Notes under the pieces: model-generated
Seen by the model: the letters and a program-made list of their open reading frames with translations, nothing else
Told to the model about the DNA's origin: nothing
Databases searched by the model: none
Program-made: the position numbers and the translations under genes
Source: Apoda limacodes
Lineage: Eukaryota > Arthropoda > Insecta > Lepidoptera > Limacodidae
Direction of reading: 5' to 3'
Assembly: GCA_946406115.1 (NCBI GenBank)
Contig: OX291550.1
Location: 28,310,722 to 28,374,721, forward strand
Length of the DNA stretch: 64,000 nt
Part shown: positions 43,512 to 56,555 of the stretch, piece after piece
Layout: every line of letters starts with the position of its first letter
How positions within the stretch are numbered: position 1 is the stretch's first letter

Positions 43512-44594
43512 TAGCTCAGTGTGGAGATTTTCACAAGAATGTTTACTTATGTACCTACCCTCACGATGAACTAACGACTTCTAAACATAGACAAACTTCA
43601 TCCATTTCATCTGAGGTTTAACACTAAAGGCAAATCTTTAAAATGAATGTGCTAGCTGTTCACTTACGCTTGATTACTGTACCTTAGCCATAAAATTCGC
43701 TCGGCCGACCACGAAGAGTAAATAAATCAGACAAAAACGTCGGAAACTGACACGAATGAGTGAACTACATTATTTTTTATGTAAGATAAATTGTTTTGTG
43801 GTCGGTAAAATTCTGTAATCAATTACGCGATTCCTTAGGGTACTTACCTATTGAAACGATCATAATTATTTCGTTTACCATAGGGAAGAGTCTGTATTTT
43901 TACATGTTTCTTTTTTTAATACAGTAAATTCACTGTGACCTGTAAGTTTTGCGCTCAAAAAAATCTATTACTTTACTATAATAGATGATAGACATATATT
44001 ACGAGATGTTTTTTTTCTCCTTTCTTAAGTGTTGTAAACAGATCGCGAAAATAAAAAATCGATCGTGAGTTCTAATCCCATTGCTAGTTTGAATTTTGAA
44101 TTAATAATTTGATTCCATGTTGTAGGCAGTAGGATAGTACCTACTTTTACCGATACTGTAGTCCTTGTTGATGTGCATATTTCTTTCTTATTATGAATAC
44201 TACTAACTGATACTACACTATACTGTTATCCTTGTCCATTTTTCGTCCGTATAATAAATTTTACAGTATCCTCCTACCTACTTCCTTCCGTAAAAGAGCG
44301 ATGGTTAACGTTGACAGTTTTACGAGTATACGCTTCATTTAGCGCCGTAGTGTAAGTTGAGAGAGAAACGAGGTTCAATAAATTTACTGTCAAAATTTAT
44401 TAAACCTGCGGAGGACAATATCGGGACAAAGCTAAAATTTTTCAGCATCAGGTGTCGAGATGGAAAGAGAAAATATAGGAAAAAAATGTGATGCGTCCAC
44501 GACACGTACACTTATACTCTCGTAGGCTGCGTATAAATGAGAAAGAGATTGATATTGTAATACACTTGTAGTGGTATCTCTCTTTTCAGCATTT
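43512..44594. other. No gene seen
   Basis: AT-rich, without a recognisable repeat or coding frame. Confidence 0.4.
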
Positions 44595-44710
44595 TTTTAT
44601 ACCACTAAGGAGGCAAACAAGCTCAAGCTTCGCCTGATGGCAAGCGGTCACTGTAGCTTTGGAGCTTGTTTGCCACCTCGCGCGTTCCCTTCAAAAATCT
44701 AATGACATCT
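44595..44710 (-). repeat. LINE 3' tail, internally deleted
   Basis: 'ataccactaaggaggcaaac', 'cgcctgatggcaagcggtca' and 'cccttcaaaaatctaatga' in minus-strand tail order, with a scrambled middle ('gcttgtttgccacctcgcgc'). Confidence 0.7.
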
Positions 44711-44814
44711 AATAAATCTCTTATCTCTTACACTACAATACACAAAAGAAAAAGAATATTCGCCTTTGTCGTGCGCTTACTCACTAACACATCCTTGTTC
44801 CAATTACCCATACT

Positions 44815-45060
44815 AATATTATAAATGCAAAAGTGAATTCGTTTGTCTTTCCTTTGCGTCTCAACTGAGCAACCAATTCAGCTAAAATTTGGCAATTAAA
44901 AGTTCCCACTCAAATAACTATAACCGAATCCTTCGTAGATAAGTCATAGCTATAGCTTGCTATAACAAACATTCTTATAGTAATCAAGGGGTTGCCGTAG
45001 AAATACCATGACGATAACCAAATTTAACAGGGATAAAACCGCGGGCAAAAGCTAGTTAGT
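44815..45060 (-). repeat. Degraded 'ctagcttttgcccgcgg' repeat
   Basis: Begins 'ctaatattataaatgcaaaa' and ends 'accgcgggcaaaagctagtt', i.e. the minus orientation of the repeat at 18266. Confidence 0.8.
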
Positions 45061-45944
45061 AATATTATAGTAGTCGTATGTTTTAACAAACCCTTCGTTT
45101 GTAGAAACACACGAGTAGGCAGTTTACAAGTGAGACCATTTTGCCTGACTAAAGATTCAATAAATTTCACAAATCACTGAATTAGTTTAGATGACTTATA
45201 CAGACAGATTTTGTATAAGGATTCATGGCAAACAAATCCACCATAGTCGTTTATAACTTGCACCAAACATGTTGGAAAGTCGGCAGAGACTCGCCACCAG
45301 GCAACTGCGGTGTTTCCGTATTTAATTAATATACGTTGCCGACTTCAAGTACGTACATTCATAATGTTACCGGGTATCTTTTAAACCCCTCGAGCGTGCA
45401 CAGCCATGCAGCAGTGCGCATCAACTAATCCAGTGCAACATCGGTTTTGGCGCAGTCTGTATCATATGTTCTTGCTCCTAATAATTGTGTTTTGGTGTTA
45501 CTTTGACTGAAAGGTCGCCGTATTGTAAATACAAGATTTTTCTTAATTCATTTTTTTTTATCTTTTTTTAATACCATTCAGACCACCAGTCGTATTGGTG
45601 AGCAGTGCTTGCCAGCTAATGCCTATATGAGAACGGCTAAAAGAAACTTTTGAAAATGCTACTTAAAACACTTTACAAACCTCAAATGTAAGAAATACTT
45701 ACAAAAGATCTTAGGTTTTCAATATTCTTTGGAAATACGTTGAACTATTTTATTGCGTGGAATTTAAAACCCGTCGAAACTATTTTAACGTTCTAGGAAG
45801 CTCTTAGTATAGCATAAACTGTTATTAGCTATACTGCGTTGTTAATTTACGAAACATAATATATTTTATGCTAACAGTGTTAAAACACAAAAATACTCCC
45901 CTAAGATATCGCTTAGGATACTTTCATTTGATACGAGAATAGGA
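45061..45944. other. No gene seen
   Basis: A G+C-richer patch near 45385-45460 could be an exon or promoter of an unseen gene, but no supporting frame or splice pair was found. Confidence 0.35.
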
Positions 45945-46222
45945 GCATTTTGTTAACTAGCATTATACGCATTGAATGCGCTCAATGCTGTCTATGCGCA
46001 CATTCGATCGTTTTGATGACCAAAACTGAATGCCCTATGACGTCACTTTCGGACCGCATTCAACGGTCAGCCAATGGGCTGCACATGCTCGTGTAGTAGA
46101 GTAGTGGATGGGCTGTTAAATAGTGAACGGCCATATTGTTTGTTTAAATTTGGTGAACAAAACTATTTCAATGCCTATGCGATGTCATAGCTCTCAATGC
46201 TTATCAACAAAACGCCCCTTAT
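45945..46222. mobile_element. ~275-bp TIR element
   Basis: GGAGCATTTTGTTAACTAGC on the left matches the reverse complement of ...AACAAAACGCCCCT on the right (GGGGCGTTTTGTTGATAAGC). The internal text 'cattgaatgcgctcaatgct' is itself palindromic. No ORF. Confidence 0.6.
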
Positions 46223-46540
46223 ATTGCAGTGAATCATGATTCGGTCGACGTCTACACATAACAAGTTGCCGCAAGTTACTGCAACGTCAATCACACATCT
46301 AGGAAGCATTTTCATTTCTGTTCCCCAGTTCGCTGCTCAGTATTGGTAAGCAATAGATAATATATTATGCGGTACAGAATATATATTATTTTATGTGTCA
46401 GGATTTTAAAAACAGTTGATTTAAGTGTAGACACGTTTGTTACCGTATCATAAACATTTTGAATCAGTATTACATATTTTAAACAATAAGTATTTCATAT
46501 TTTACAGAATAAGGCTTGGTTACAATAACTAACTTTAAAG

Positions 46541-46694
46541 TTAACCAGCCGTCAAAAATGGGAGATTGTGTGAACATTTGCATAGTCAGCTATTTTTAAA
46601 CTTAACCGGCCCGTCGAATTACTAGCTGGTAAACTTTAAAAGTAGCTGACGATAGAAATTTCTATATAACCTCCCATTTTTGACAGCTGGTTAG
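46541..46694. mobile_element. Foldback (near-palindromic) element, ~154 bp
   Basis: 'aaccagccgtcaaaaatggg' at the left and 'cccatttttgacagctggtt' at the right are inverted copies. The pairing continues inward ('gtcagctatttttaaactta' with 'aactttaaaagtagctgac'). Confidence 0.8.
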
Positions 46695-47595
46695 TGGGCA
46701 ATGGGCAGTTTATATTTGTCAGAGCCGATGCCCGTTGGGGCTGCCGGAAGTAGATGGATGATAGAGATGGATACATATAATGTATAAGAAATCCTAGGGG
46801 GTATTCATGTTATTTTACTTGATATTGTTAATTTGGGTGCAGTTTGTGAATATAAATACATCTTTTCATTCAGTTCAAAGTATTACAGTCTTTGCTGTCT
46901 TTTCTGAGTTCTCTTATTTGACACTTACTCCATATAATATTACTAATGGCATAAGTTATTTTTGCGTCCGACACCATTAATTTCTCGGCATAATGATTTT
47001 GGCATATTGCGTATTCTTTGTATTATATGGAGCATAATAAATATTGCAAAGGTTGACATTTCGGAGGAAGCTGATTTAGACCAACTAGCTCTTAGTCAGC
47101 TTCCAATAGTTCTCTGTTAGCTGGACAAAATTTAATGCTTAAAGTTCAGGATAAATTGACTTTTGTAGTGGATAGTTAGAAGAGAATAAATATAGACAAA
47201 CGCAATGCAAAATATTCTTCTGTGTGCATTTAAAACAAGTGTTAAATAATATTTTCATTTCCAGAAACTACCAAATTTTACTTCGACAGTTAAGTGATCA
47301 CTACTAACTCGACAAACTCACGACAGTTCGCACTTGGCCAGCGTGGTGGAGTATGGCCTAAGTCTAGTTTTCCTACAATAGGGAGTTCAACTGCTGAGGC
47401 AGTCTAAATAACATGGTTTGCCTCGCAGTTTTACCTGCGGAAAAAGTGTAGTAAGAATTCACGATCGAGAAAGTCTATGGTAGTGCTGAATTTCATCTAA
47501 AGGCGTCTGTTTAGTCGTCTTTACGTGGTGAAGTAACAAACATCTTTACAATAAAAGTATAAATATTTCGGACTGTTTACATTTATATCTCAAAC
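46695..47595. other. No gene seen; small RTE-like fragment
   Basis: 'ggccagcgtggtggagtatg' with 'gcctaagtc' at about 47335-47365 resembles the 3' part of lepidopteran RTE elements. Otherwise AT-rich. Confidence 0.4.
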
Positions 47596-49500
47596 TAGCT
47601 TTTGCCCGCAACTTCGTCTGTGGGGACTTTTTACAGTTTCCGGTTTTACCTACAATTATATTGAAATTCTTATACAAATTTTTATACGTCATTTTGCCGC
47701 CTAGGGGATAATTTTCCAAAGCGATGAAACACGTCAGTGTAAATTTCCCAACCCCTATTTTACCCCTTAGAAGATAAATTCTTTCTAAATGCTCGCGTAT
47801 GTTATTGTGAAAAAAGTCTAGACACAAAAAATCGGAATTCTTATACAAATTTTAATCCCCTATTTTGCCCTCTAGGGGATGATTTTTCAAAAATGGTGAC
47901 ACGTCAATCTTAAATTTCTAATTTTTATGCATTTAAGTTCTGAACTGATTTCCATACAAATTTCTTACCCTGATTTTACCCCCTTAGGGAAAGAATTTTG
48001 CAAAATCCTACTTTCGTACTCGCTTAGGTTATAACACAATGTGCGAAAAAGAGAATAATAGTGTTTAGAGAATTTAAAAAACTATAAGAATTCTTATATA
48101 AATTTTCATCCTCTATTTAGCCCTCTTGAAGATTATTTTCTAAAAACGGTGACATATCTCAACAAAATTTTAAACCTGTATCAAAATTTGTATGCATTAA
48201 GCTGAAAAAATGTCCAAATGTGATTTCCTAACAAACTTTGAATCCCCATTTTACCCTCTAAGGGGACGAATTTTGCAAAAATATTTTTTATTACTTGCCT
48301 ACGTTGTAACAGACACTTTTGTGTAAAAAATTCAAGTCTCTAGACATAAAAACATCGAAACTCCCATACGATTTTTTTTTGGCCTCAGGAGAGGATTTTT
48401 CAAAAAAAGGTTAATCACGTAAATCTTAATTTTTTAACTAAAAGGCCAAATAACATTTTTTTTGTGTTTCGCTTCAAAAATGACGGATTACCAAAAAAAC
48501 TTCTTTTACCCCCTTAGAAGTTTAAAATCTTTTCTTAGTGGTCGCCTACGTTATGACTGGATCCTCGTTGCAAAATTTTATGTTCCTTGACACAAATATA
48601 TCGAAATTTTACCCTCTAGGGGATAATTATCCATAAACGGTGAAATGAGCCATTCTTAACTTTTAATCTTCAGGCGAACTTCAAAAGTGGTGGATTTCCA
48701 TACAAACTTTTTACCCTCATTTCACTCTCTTAGGGGGTGAATTTCTCAATATCTGTTGTAGTACTCGTGTACGTTATAACAGAAACCTCAGTGCTAAATT
48801 TCAAGGCTGTAAGCACAAGAATATCAAAATTCTTATACAAATTTTTATCCCCTAAGATTATTTTCTAAAAACGCTGAAAAAAATATATCTTGATTTCCAT
48901 CTGTAAACCAAGTTTTATGCATTCATCTTCAAAAATGACAAATTTCCAACCTCAATTTTGTATGATTTCCGCAAAATACTTCCTTAGTGATCGCCTACAT
49001 AATAAAAAAACGGGTTGCGCTCCGGCAGAGCCGGCAGAAGTGAAAACATACAACCTGAACATTTTTACATGTGTAATCCGCACTTTCATCTTTTCATCAA
49101 TCCAATTTCCTCTTATTTTTTATTCGTCCTATAGAGTTTAAGAGTTTTAGAAGTTTTTACCTATCACAAAAAAGTGCACAACGCCGCTAAAGAAGTTTTG
49201 ACTTCAAAATCAGTCTTTTTATTTTACCAATCATCCTATTATGGCGTGGCATTATGGTTTCCGACTTACGAATTTTCGATCAGCCTGACGCGAGTTTTTT
49301 ACCCATACCAAAAAGTGCAAAATGCCGCTAAAGAAGTTTTCACTTCAAAAACCATTGTGCAAAATTTCAGGTCTCTAGACATAAATGTATCTGAATACTC
49401 ATACTAATTTTTATTTCCTATTTTGCCCTCTAGGGGATACATTTTCAAAAACTATGAGACTCTTAAACATTGCTTTTAAACATCAAGACCGAAAACCAAT
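47596..49500. repeat. ~250-bp-period degenerate tandem array
   Basis: Phrases such as 'gaattcttatacaaattttt', 'attttgccctctaggggatg' and 'gtctctagacataaaaat' return roughly every 240-260 bp (47837, 48088, 48346, 48600, 48830, 49380). A stray unit lies at 58890-59075. Interrupted by the element at 49004-49351. The array starts next to 'ctagcttttgcccgcaactt', the common repeat's start. Confidence 0.75.
49004..49351 (+). mobile_element. Element with doubled 'gccgctaaagaagtttt' end, copy 1
   Basis: The left end reads 'aaaaaaacgggttgcgctcc' then 'ggcagaagtgaaaac'. The right side has two direct copies of 'aaagtgcacaacgccgctaa' + 'agaagtttt' about 141 bp apart, ending 'gttttcacttc', which is inverted relative to 'gaagtgaaaac'. 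It lies inside one unit of the 250-bp array, whose text resumes at 'accattgtgcaaaatttcag'. Confidence 0.65.
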
Positions 49501-51384
49501 TTTATGCATTTAGCTTTAAAAATGATGATTGCCGGGTTCATTATACTATGTTATTGTGTCAACTGTCAAATGTCAATAACCGTTCAGAATCGAACGCGAT
49601 TTGAAATTCAAATGTCGGTATTGCACTACGCATTTAGATCACGATGCGTCTATGGGCCTAGGTCATTAAAGCGGCCTAAGTCCGGCTAGTTTAATACGGC
49701 AGAAATACAGATAGCTTTTGCAGTTTTATGAGATAAATTAATTATGGGCAACAAAAGTTAATCAGATTTATTTTTATTTAAAATCTTACTTTTACTTTAC
49801 CGGCTTTGAAGTTATTACGTTTCATATTTCAAAGTTTTGTCGTAAAAATTATGAATATATTTTTTTATTTAAGGTCATCGCTAATGGCGGCGCTAGTGGA
49901 ACGCAGGGATGGCCTTTACATTTAATTATTTGGAATTATAAGGTGAAGACCTAAGGCAAGTAATGGATCTCTTTCGGCTAATATGATGATGAATATCTAA
50001 AATCTAAATTATGTCGCGCCCGTAAAGTCCATTTCCACGGCAACTCTCGATTGTCATAATATGTTTTAGTTAATTACAATCGATCTAACTGTTACATTAA
50101 AGATTCTTTTATATGTCAGTTAATTGGGTACTTAAACAATTCCTAATAGATTTCGAAATTGCTTAAGCTTTGTTAATTCTACAGTAACGACTATCTACAA
50201 TCATACAATCAGTCGCAATTAAAAGGATTACTGACCGATTTCAAAAAAGGAGGAGTTTGTAAGTATGTAAAAAATCAGAAATCCACCGACTGATTTGCGC
50301 GATTAATTTTTATATGAAGGGGTAAGTACTTGCTTATATCACACTTTGGGTGTGAAATTCATGATCTTTTAAGGGACTAATAGCAGCTGACTAGCATCGC
50401 ATTTGTTTATTTTTAATTACTCAAAGCATATTACAAAAATAAACTATATACATAGAAATTGTTAAACTAGTCATAAGTTATTTTTGAAATGGTGTTTGAT
50501 TTGTAAGTGTCAAATATCAGTGGGGAAAATCGTATGGGTGAAGCACTTTATTTCATTATAAAGAAGATAGATTTCTTAAGGCTGCGGTATAGGCTAGACC
50601 GCGAAAATAAGCGGTTTTTGTGCAAATTTTGTGGCTAAACTATACCATCTAAAGGATTGACAAAAATATATGTTATAAAACTTGCTTTTGTCTAGTGCAT
50701 TAACTTACTGAATGATTTTCATTTATTGTATTTAATGCAATAAAAAATCTGGAAGTGACCATTGTTTCAACACTTGTGCAAATATTTAAAGCGTGTTTTG
50801 CATTTGCTTGTAATGGAAGTTGTTTAAATAATTAGAATAGCTTGTTATCCAGTGCACTGACTCTAAGTTGTAGCAAAAAGTCAAAAAATGTGACTACAAA
50901 ACATATATATGTCATAGTAATGTATATGACATTATCTAATTATTTATAGTGCATTTACATACACAAAGTTAGAATTACAGAAAATAGTTTTCTGGTCTAT
51001 ATCGCCCTCATAATCGAAACCATTGGTATTTTTAAGTGATTTTGAGAAAATATTTCAATATTGTGTAAGTAATTATGTTAATAAGTTACTTATGTTGTTT
51101 ACAACTTAACAGAGTAGGTATAAGATTTATGAATTATATCTTCTTCTTCGTTACATACTTCCTACACAAAGAAATTCTATGAGATAGAAACTAGCATTAA
51201 CACATGACTTAAAAACTATTGACGTATTTCAGTACGTCTGTCTATTCATGTATTGTGAATAGAGGTGTCACTTAAGTGACGAGTGTAAAATACATAAGAG
51301 TACTTCACGTAGATTTAAATAGTAAAGATGTCGAGGCAATGTTTATATTTGAAAGTGTCAAGTGCCATCATTGCCATTACTTTA
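49501..51384. other. No gene seen
   Basis: Mostly AT-rich DNA. The ORF at 49504-49689 starts in repeat sequence and has no domain. A possible MITE end ('gcggcgctagtggaacgcag') lies at about 49880-49900. Confidence 0.4.
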
Positions 51385-51545
51385 CACTAAAGTGGCAAAC
51401 AAGTTTACGGTTCGCCTTATGTCAAGCGGTCACCGTAGCCTATAGAAACTTGCAACTCACACATTGCTTGCAAGTGACCGACACTTTAACAATCTAATCA
51501 CTGCTTTCTTGAAGAACCCTATAATATATTCCCTAAAGAAAACTA
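51385..51545 (-). repeat. LINE 3' tail
   Basis: 'actaaagtggcaaacaagtt', 'gtcaagcggtcaccgtagcc' and 'ctgctttcttgaagaaccct' in minus-strand tail order. Diverged. Confidence 0.7.
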
Positions 51546-52309
51546 AACTTTTTCTTTTCAGCAACCCCATTTCAAGTCCGGTTTTTTTCCTTTGCACACC
51601 TTTCAGTTACTCTGACCATTTTTTGTACTCTCTACATTGAATAGACTTAACGCGGCCAGGTGTAATGTGAGCTCGCCAGAGTTGTACGATGAATAATATA
51701 AATATAAAAAATAAATAATAGAATAAATTTAAGGTCAATAACATTTGTACTTGATAGTGTTAATTTTTTTTTAAATGTCAGAACGTTTTTTAATTTTATT
51801 AAAATTAAAAAATAAAACTTAATGTTTTACCTACTACAACGAAATAGTAACTATATTTAGTAATCTTTTTAAATCAGATTTACTTTGAAAGGTTTATTTT
51901 AAATGTGATCTCTCAGTGTTTTTTGTACAAGGGTTTGGTTTAATCAATCCAATTTGTTTTTTGTTAGTTTTATAATTGCAACTGAAAGTGAACTATACTT
52001 AAACACGGTTAATTAAAAGTATTCTGTAATGTAATAAAAAGAAAATAATTTTGAATATTTTATTAGTACACGTACAGAGTCCAAATAGCTCGAGACTGTT
52101 CCTAATGAGGCCTCTGGTATCTACTTATTGTTATTGTAATAAAACTTTTATTTTTTAAAAGTAGATATGCCATGACGTCACTTTTACCCGAAGGAGTTAT
52201 CAGAGATATTACGAACGTAAGTTCCTATGCTGATAATACCCATGTTGCACCCACGGTATTGTCCTAAATCAAGACAACTTTACGATTCACAAAAATGTTA
52301 CAATATTGG
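51546..52309. other. No gene seen
   Basis: AT-rich, nothing recognised. Confidence 0.4.
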
Positions 52310-52385
52310 TTGTCCCTACCAGGATTTGAACGCGGAACCTGTGACATGGCAGTCTATCACTCTTCCACTGCACGACTTGGTAATT
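52310..52385 (-). repeat. tRNA-derived SINE head
   Basis: On the minus strand 'aagtcgtgcagtggaagagt' (A-box-like), 'gactgccatgtcacagg' and 'gcgttcaaatcctggtaggg' (B-box-like). Same family as 37405. Confidence 0.6.
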
Positions 52386-52402
52386 TTTTCTAAGTTTATT
52401 TA

Positions 52403-52880
52403 ATTTTTGAAGTGAAAACTTCTTTAGCGGCGTTGTGCACTTTTTTTGGTATGGGTAAAAAATGATAAACTCGCGTCAGGTCACGTGTCCTAATCGTGGA
52501 AATTCGTAAGACGGAAACCGTAATGCCACGCCTATTATAATTTTTATTGAAGTGAAAACTTCTTTAGCGGCGTTGTGCACTTTTTTTGGTATGGGTAAAA
52601 AATTATAAACTCGCGTCAGGTCACGTGTCCTAATATAATTTTTATTTTTAGTATTCGCGATTATGAGTAGTACAGGGAGGTTGGATATGGAATTTTAATT
52701 CTATGACAGATTGCGATGTCAAATATACTACGTCAAAAAAGTAAATAAACAAACATTATTATTTCTTGACAATGTCAAAGACATGTCTTGTGACATATTT
52801 GAGTGTTAAGCGCGAATCGTGTGTAAAGGTTTTCACTTCTGCCGGCACTCCCGGAGTGCAACTCGTTTTTTTTTTAAGGT
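52403..52880 (-). mobile_element. Element with doubled 'gccgctaaagaagtttt' end, copy 2
   Basis: Opposite orientation to 49004. Two direct copies of 'tgaagtgaaaacttctttag' start at 52408 and 52558, and the far end is 'acttctgccggcactcccgg' + 'agtgcaactcg'. The doubled end exists in both copies, so it is a family property rather than a local duplication. Confidence 0.65.
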
Positions 52881-54635
52881 CATTCGCGGTTTGAGGTACC
52901 TATACGGTTTTCGAATTATTTACAAAAGTAACATTTACCTGTTAAATAAATGAGATAATTACTTACAAAATCATTCCTTTTTTATATCCAGAGATTATAA
53001 TTAATTGATAAAAACTAATCAAAATACCTATTTATATAATTTCATATCTGAAGTACATATCATAATTTCGCTCATTATAATATGTTACGTAAACCTCGGC
53101 TTGCCAGTTAGTCTCACAGTAATCCAATTTTTTTTGAGTTAATTTAAAATTCGAATACACATTTTTTTATTAACTAAATAGCATAAAGGGAACCTATATT
53201 TTTTTTCTTACGTCCATTCTTAGTAATGTGACATTCAATCCTGATATTTTTTTTCATAAATAAAATTAAACCGATATGAAAAATATAAGAACCGCTGCAC
53301 AGCTTTTTTTACACAGAACTAACTGAGGGACGAAAAGGTTTTTTTTTAAGCAACATGTTATATGTTGTGTGAGAGTATGTTTACATGTCTTCGACAATTA
53401 ATTAAATAGGTAGGTACTGTGTTACATATTTTGCATGTTATCACAAATTATGAAGTCCTCGATTTTGTGTCACCTTACTTTTTTGTGATCACGACTTCAT
53501 AAATTCTTGCAAAATATATTTTTCGAAATAAGATAACAAGTTTACGAAACTATACGTACAACTATACTATATAACTATACGTAAATATACGTACGACACA
53601 CACTTTTTCGACCAGTTTTTTATACGATGAAAATGTCAGAGTAACTAAAAGTAGTATTTTTTCCTCCGCGTCCCTTTTGTACTTCCCAACCGATAAAAAT
53701 TCACACAGAGATTTTTAACTAACTTTCTATATATCTCAAATTAGGAAAACTAACAAACAAGAAAATGGTTATACACTATTTTTCTCACCAATTAAAAAAA
53801 CAAGGTGTACCGATAGGAAATATCGGTCAATTATAAATCTCTCAGATTAAAAACAAAGGACAATACTAAAATACACACAAGCATTGCTTAACTCAAAACT
53901 TCTCAGACTCACTACATAATGCGGGTACAAAATACAATGAAACAAATGGATACATACATTATACACTTCTTGTGTTCTGTATCGGCATCGGTACATTCCT
54001 TGTATCGTGCTAAATGTGCAATTGTGCACCAACAACTCACTGCACCATGCAATTAACTGGAAAACACACCATTTCACTTTTAAACTAAGAAAATCTTAAC
54101 AACTCCGAGTACATGGTCCATCATTCAATTAATCACAAAAACAAATAGTTTTCATCAATTCCAATTAAACTCTATATAAATCTTAAACTAAACTTTATTA
54201 GCATCTTATTCGTGGGTGGGTATATTTTTTAGTTATTTTTTTAATTAGTTTGTAACTTGGACGTGCGAGCGCGAAGAAATGACCTGGAGAACTGACTGAT
54301 AGTAGAATGGACGATGCGCCCGCGCAGTCGCGCAGCCAGCAGACAGAGCATACTACACAGATCGGAAATAATGTTTGTATGTGAAACAAATAGTCTTGAC
54401 GGTTTCTTTAAACATAATAAACAAAAGTATTAAGATAAGTTTTCTGGTACTGGATCATGGGTTTGAAAGAGAAAGTACGATAAGCAATTTAAATATTTGT
54501 TATATATAGCTAGTTTTTAACGAAGTTTTTAATTTTTATCATATACATATATGTATGTACTCTGTTCTGTTGTAGGATTCTACGTTTTAATCGCCAAAAA
54601 TATGATGATAGTTGGAGTTTTAAATCCATGCTTAT
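52881..54635. other. No gene seen; small palindrome and G+C patch
   Basis: ACCGATA/TATCGGT at 53809-53827 is a perfect 7-bp stem. Positions 54250-54350 are markedly G+C-rich (cgcccgcgcagtcgcgcagc). No ORF or splice pattern supports an exon. Confidence 0.4.
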
Positions 54636-54810
54636 ATCATAAATGCGAAGGTGAGTTTGTTTGTTTTACCGTACTTTACGTCGTAATGTAATATCCAATT
54701 AAATTAGGCACAAAGATAGTTTAAGTGATGGAAAAGGACACAGGCCACGTTTTGACCCGGAAAATTATAAGGTTATCGCAGGAATAACTATAATCGAATT
54801 TCACGTGGAA
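54636..54810 (-). repeat. Degraded common lepidopteran repeat
   Basis: 'atcataaatgcgaaggtgag', 'ttaggcacaaagatagttta' and 'ttgacccggaaaattataag', the minus orientation of an RTE-like repeat. Confidence 0.6.
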
Positions 54811-55127
54811 GAACCGACCGCCGCGCCGATAACCGAGTTTGGCGCGGGCGTAGCTGCTGTCAGGAGCTAGCAGATGATAAATGAGTGCTCTACACTCATG
54901 TGGACAGTGGGACCGCGGGGAAATCTGCTAAAATTATTTATATATACTTTTTGGTGCGTATGCGGTATAATAGGGAAATAGGTGTCGAATAAAATTATGT
55001 AACAAATTAGGGGTAACAAAATATCAAGTAGCGTCAAAACATAAGTTTTGTGTTTTTAATTATTTTTAAGGGATTATTTATTACTTACCTATAAATAGAG
55101 TCAAAAATTAACTATTTTAAGAGTACA

Positions 55128-55443
55128 CTAGACTTTGCCAGCGAATCCGCCCGCCCTTAATTTGTTTATCGGCGTGGAACTCCTTTAATTAACTAATTAA
55201 TTATTATACTAATGACGTTTGCTATAGCAAGTTGTAGCTATAGCTATAGTTCGTTTAAGCTCAATTATAGTTATTCCCGCGGGAACTTTTGAATTTTTCG
55301 GGATAAAAAGCCTATTTATAAAGGACGTAATCTATAGGTGTGCAGAGTTTCATCCTGATCCGTCCAGTGGCTGAAGCGTCATTGAGTAACAAACATCCAG
55401 ACATTATTACAAACTTTCACATTAATAATATTAGTAGGATTAT
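55128..55443 (+). repeat. Degraded 'ctagactttgccagcgaatc' repeat
   Basis: 'gctatagcaagttgtagcta', 'aatttttcgggataaaaagc' and end 'aataatattagtaggat'. Relatively complete copy of the 18266 family. Confidence 0.75.
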
Positions 55444-56555
55444 AATAAGTACTGTCAATAACAAAGTTCCTCCCATATTTTTTTTTTCCTAACATCGTAC
55501 TTCTCAGATTATGGCTTGGTGAGTTTGTCTTATCTTAGTTTTTGTGACAATTTTTCCGTCCCAAAGGAGTTAACTAGTGGCTGGAAATATACCTACATCA
55601 TAATTTGGGGGACGGTTTTTTTTTTATTTAGTCATTGAGTACTTAGTAACTAATAGTTCTGAAAAATATAATTTATTTAGTAATCGTGGTTGAATGATAA
55701 ATTGCTATAATTAAAGTTTAGTTTACTAGGAACGCGGGTGAGAAATATTAAATTATCGATAATTACAGCCGAGAGTCATTATCCATAAGAGTTCGGAATC
55801 GCAATGTCTTTCAAACTTCCAAATGACACACACTTCTTCTACTTACTACACCCAGGAGGGAAATAAAGCCAAATAATTTATTACAGCTTACAACAATATT
55901 ATTGAAACTGATGTTAATACATTTTTCAGGAAGGTTAATTTTGTTTTAGAACATTTGAAATAAAGCAGATAGTGAAAGAGATGAATATTGATAAAGCAAG
56001 AATGGAAGCGATAGACGTTAAGTACTGCCATCTTTGGGTCAAACATGTGTTGATAGAAAGTTGTAAGTAAACAACGTGTCAACACGTGTCTATTAGAATA
56101 TCTATAGATACTACGGTCAATTTATAAAGTGTCAAGATCACTCAATCCTCAGATTGTTCAAACAATTTTAAACCTGCGAACTAGTCATAAACTTCGAAAG
56201 CAATAAGTTACGTGTCCTAAGCTTTTCCCGGACATTAATTACACCCTGCGCAAAAGTAATAATTTAGTGTTAATCAGGTGAGAAAGGTTTATATCATTCA
56301 ATTCCAAAGGAAAAGCGCAAAAGCCATTATCACAAACCGACCCCAGACTCCGTAGCTACTGCAGCTGGCTATTGTCGTAAGGCTTTATTTTCATCGTACA
56401 TTGCACGTTGCAAAGGATATTTAGTAGCCCAGTCAATTCAATAAATCTTATACAAGAAGCGGTGTACGCTAAAATCAAATATATAATAAGCAACAAAAAT
56501 TAACATATTTTGTGTTTTTTTTTTATTGCATTAACTTAAAAGCTTGATTTTTTTA
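55444..56555. other. No gene seen
   Basis: AT-rich. The minus ORF 55888-56085 has no domain. Confidence 0.4.

Noticed and set aside
49504..49689. Signal-peptide-like ORF (MMIAGFIILCYC)
   Set aside because: The ATG lies in the repeated 'tatgcatttagctt' phrase of the array; no homology or splice signals.
54198..54389. Cys-rich minus ORF over a G+C patch
   Set aside because: No domain, no start context and no conserved pattern; composition alone explains it.
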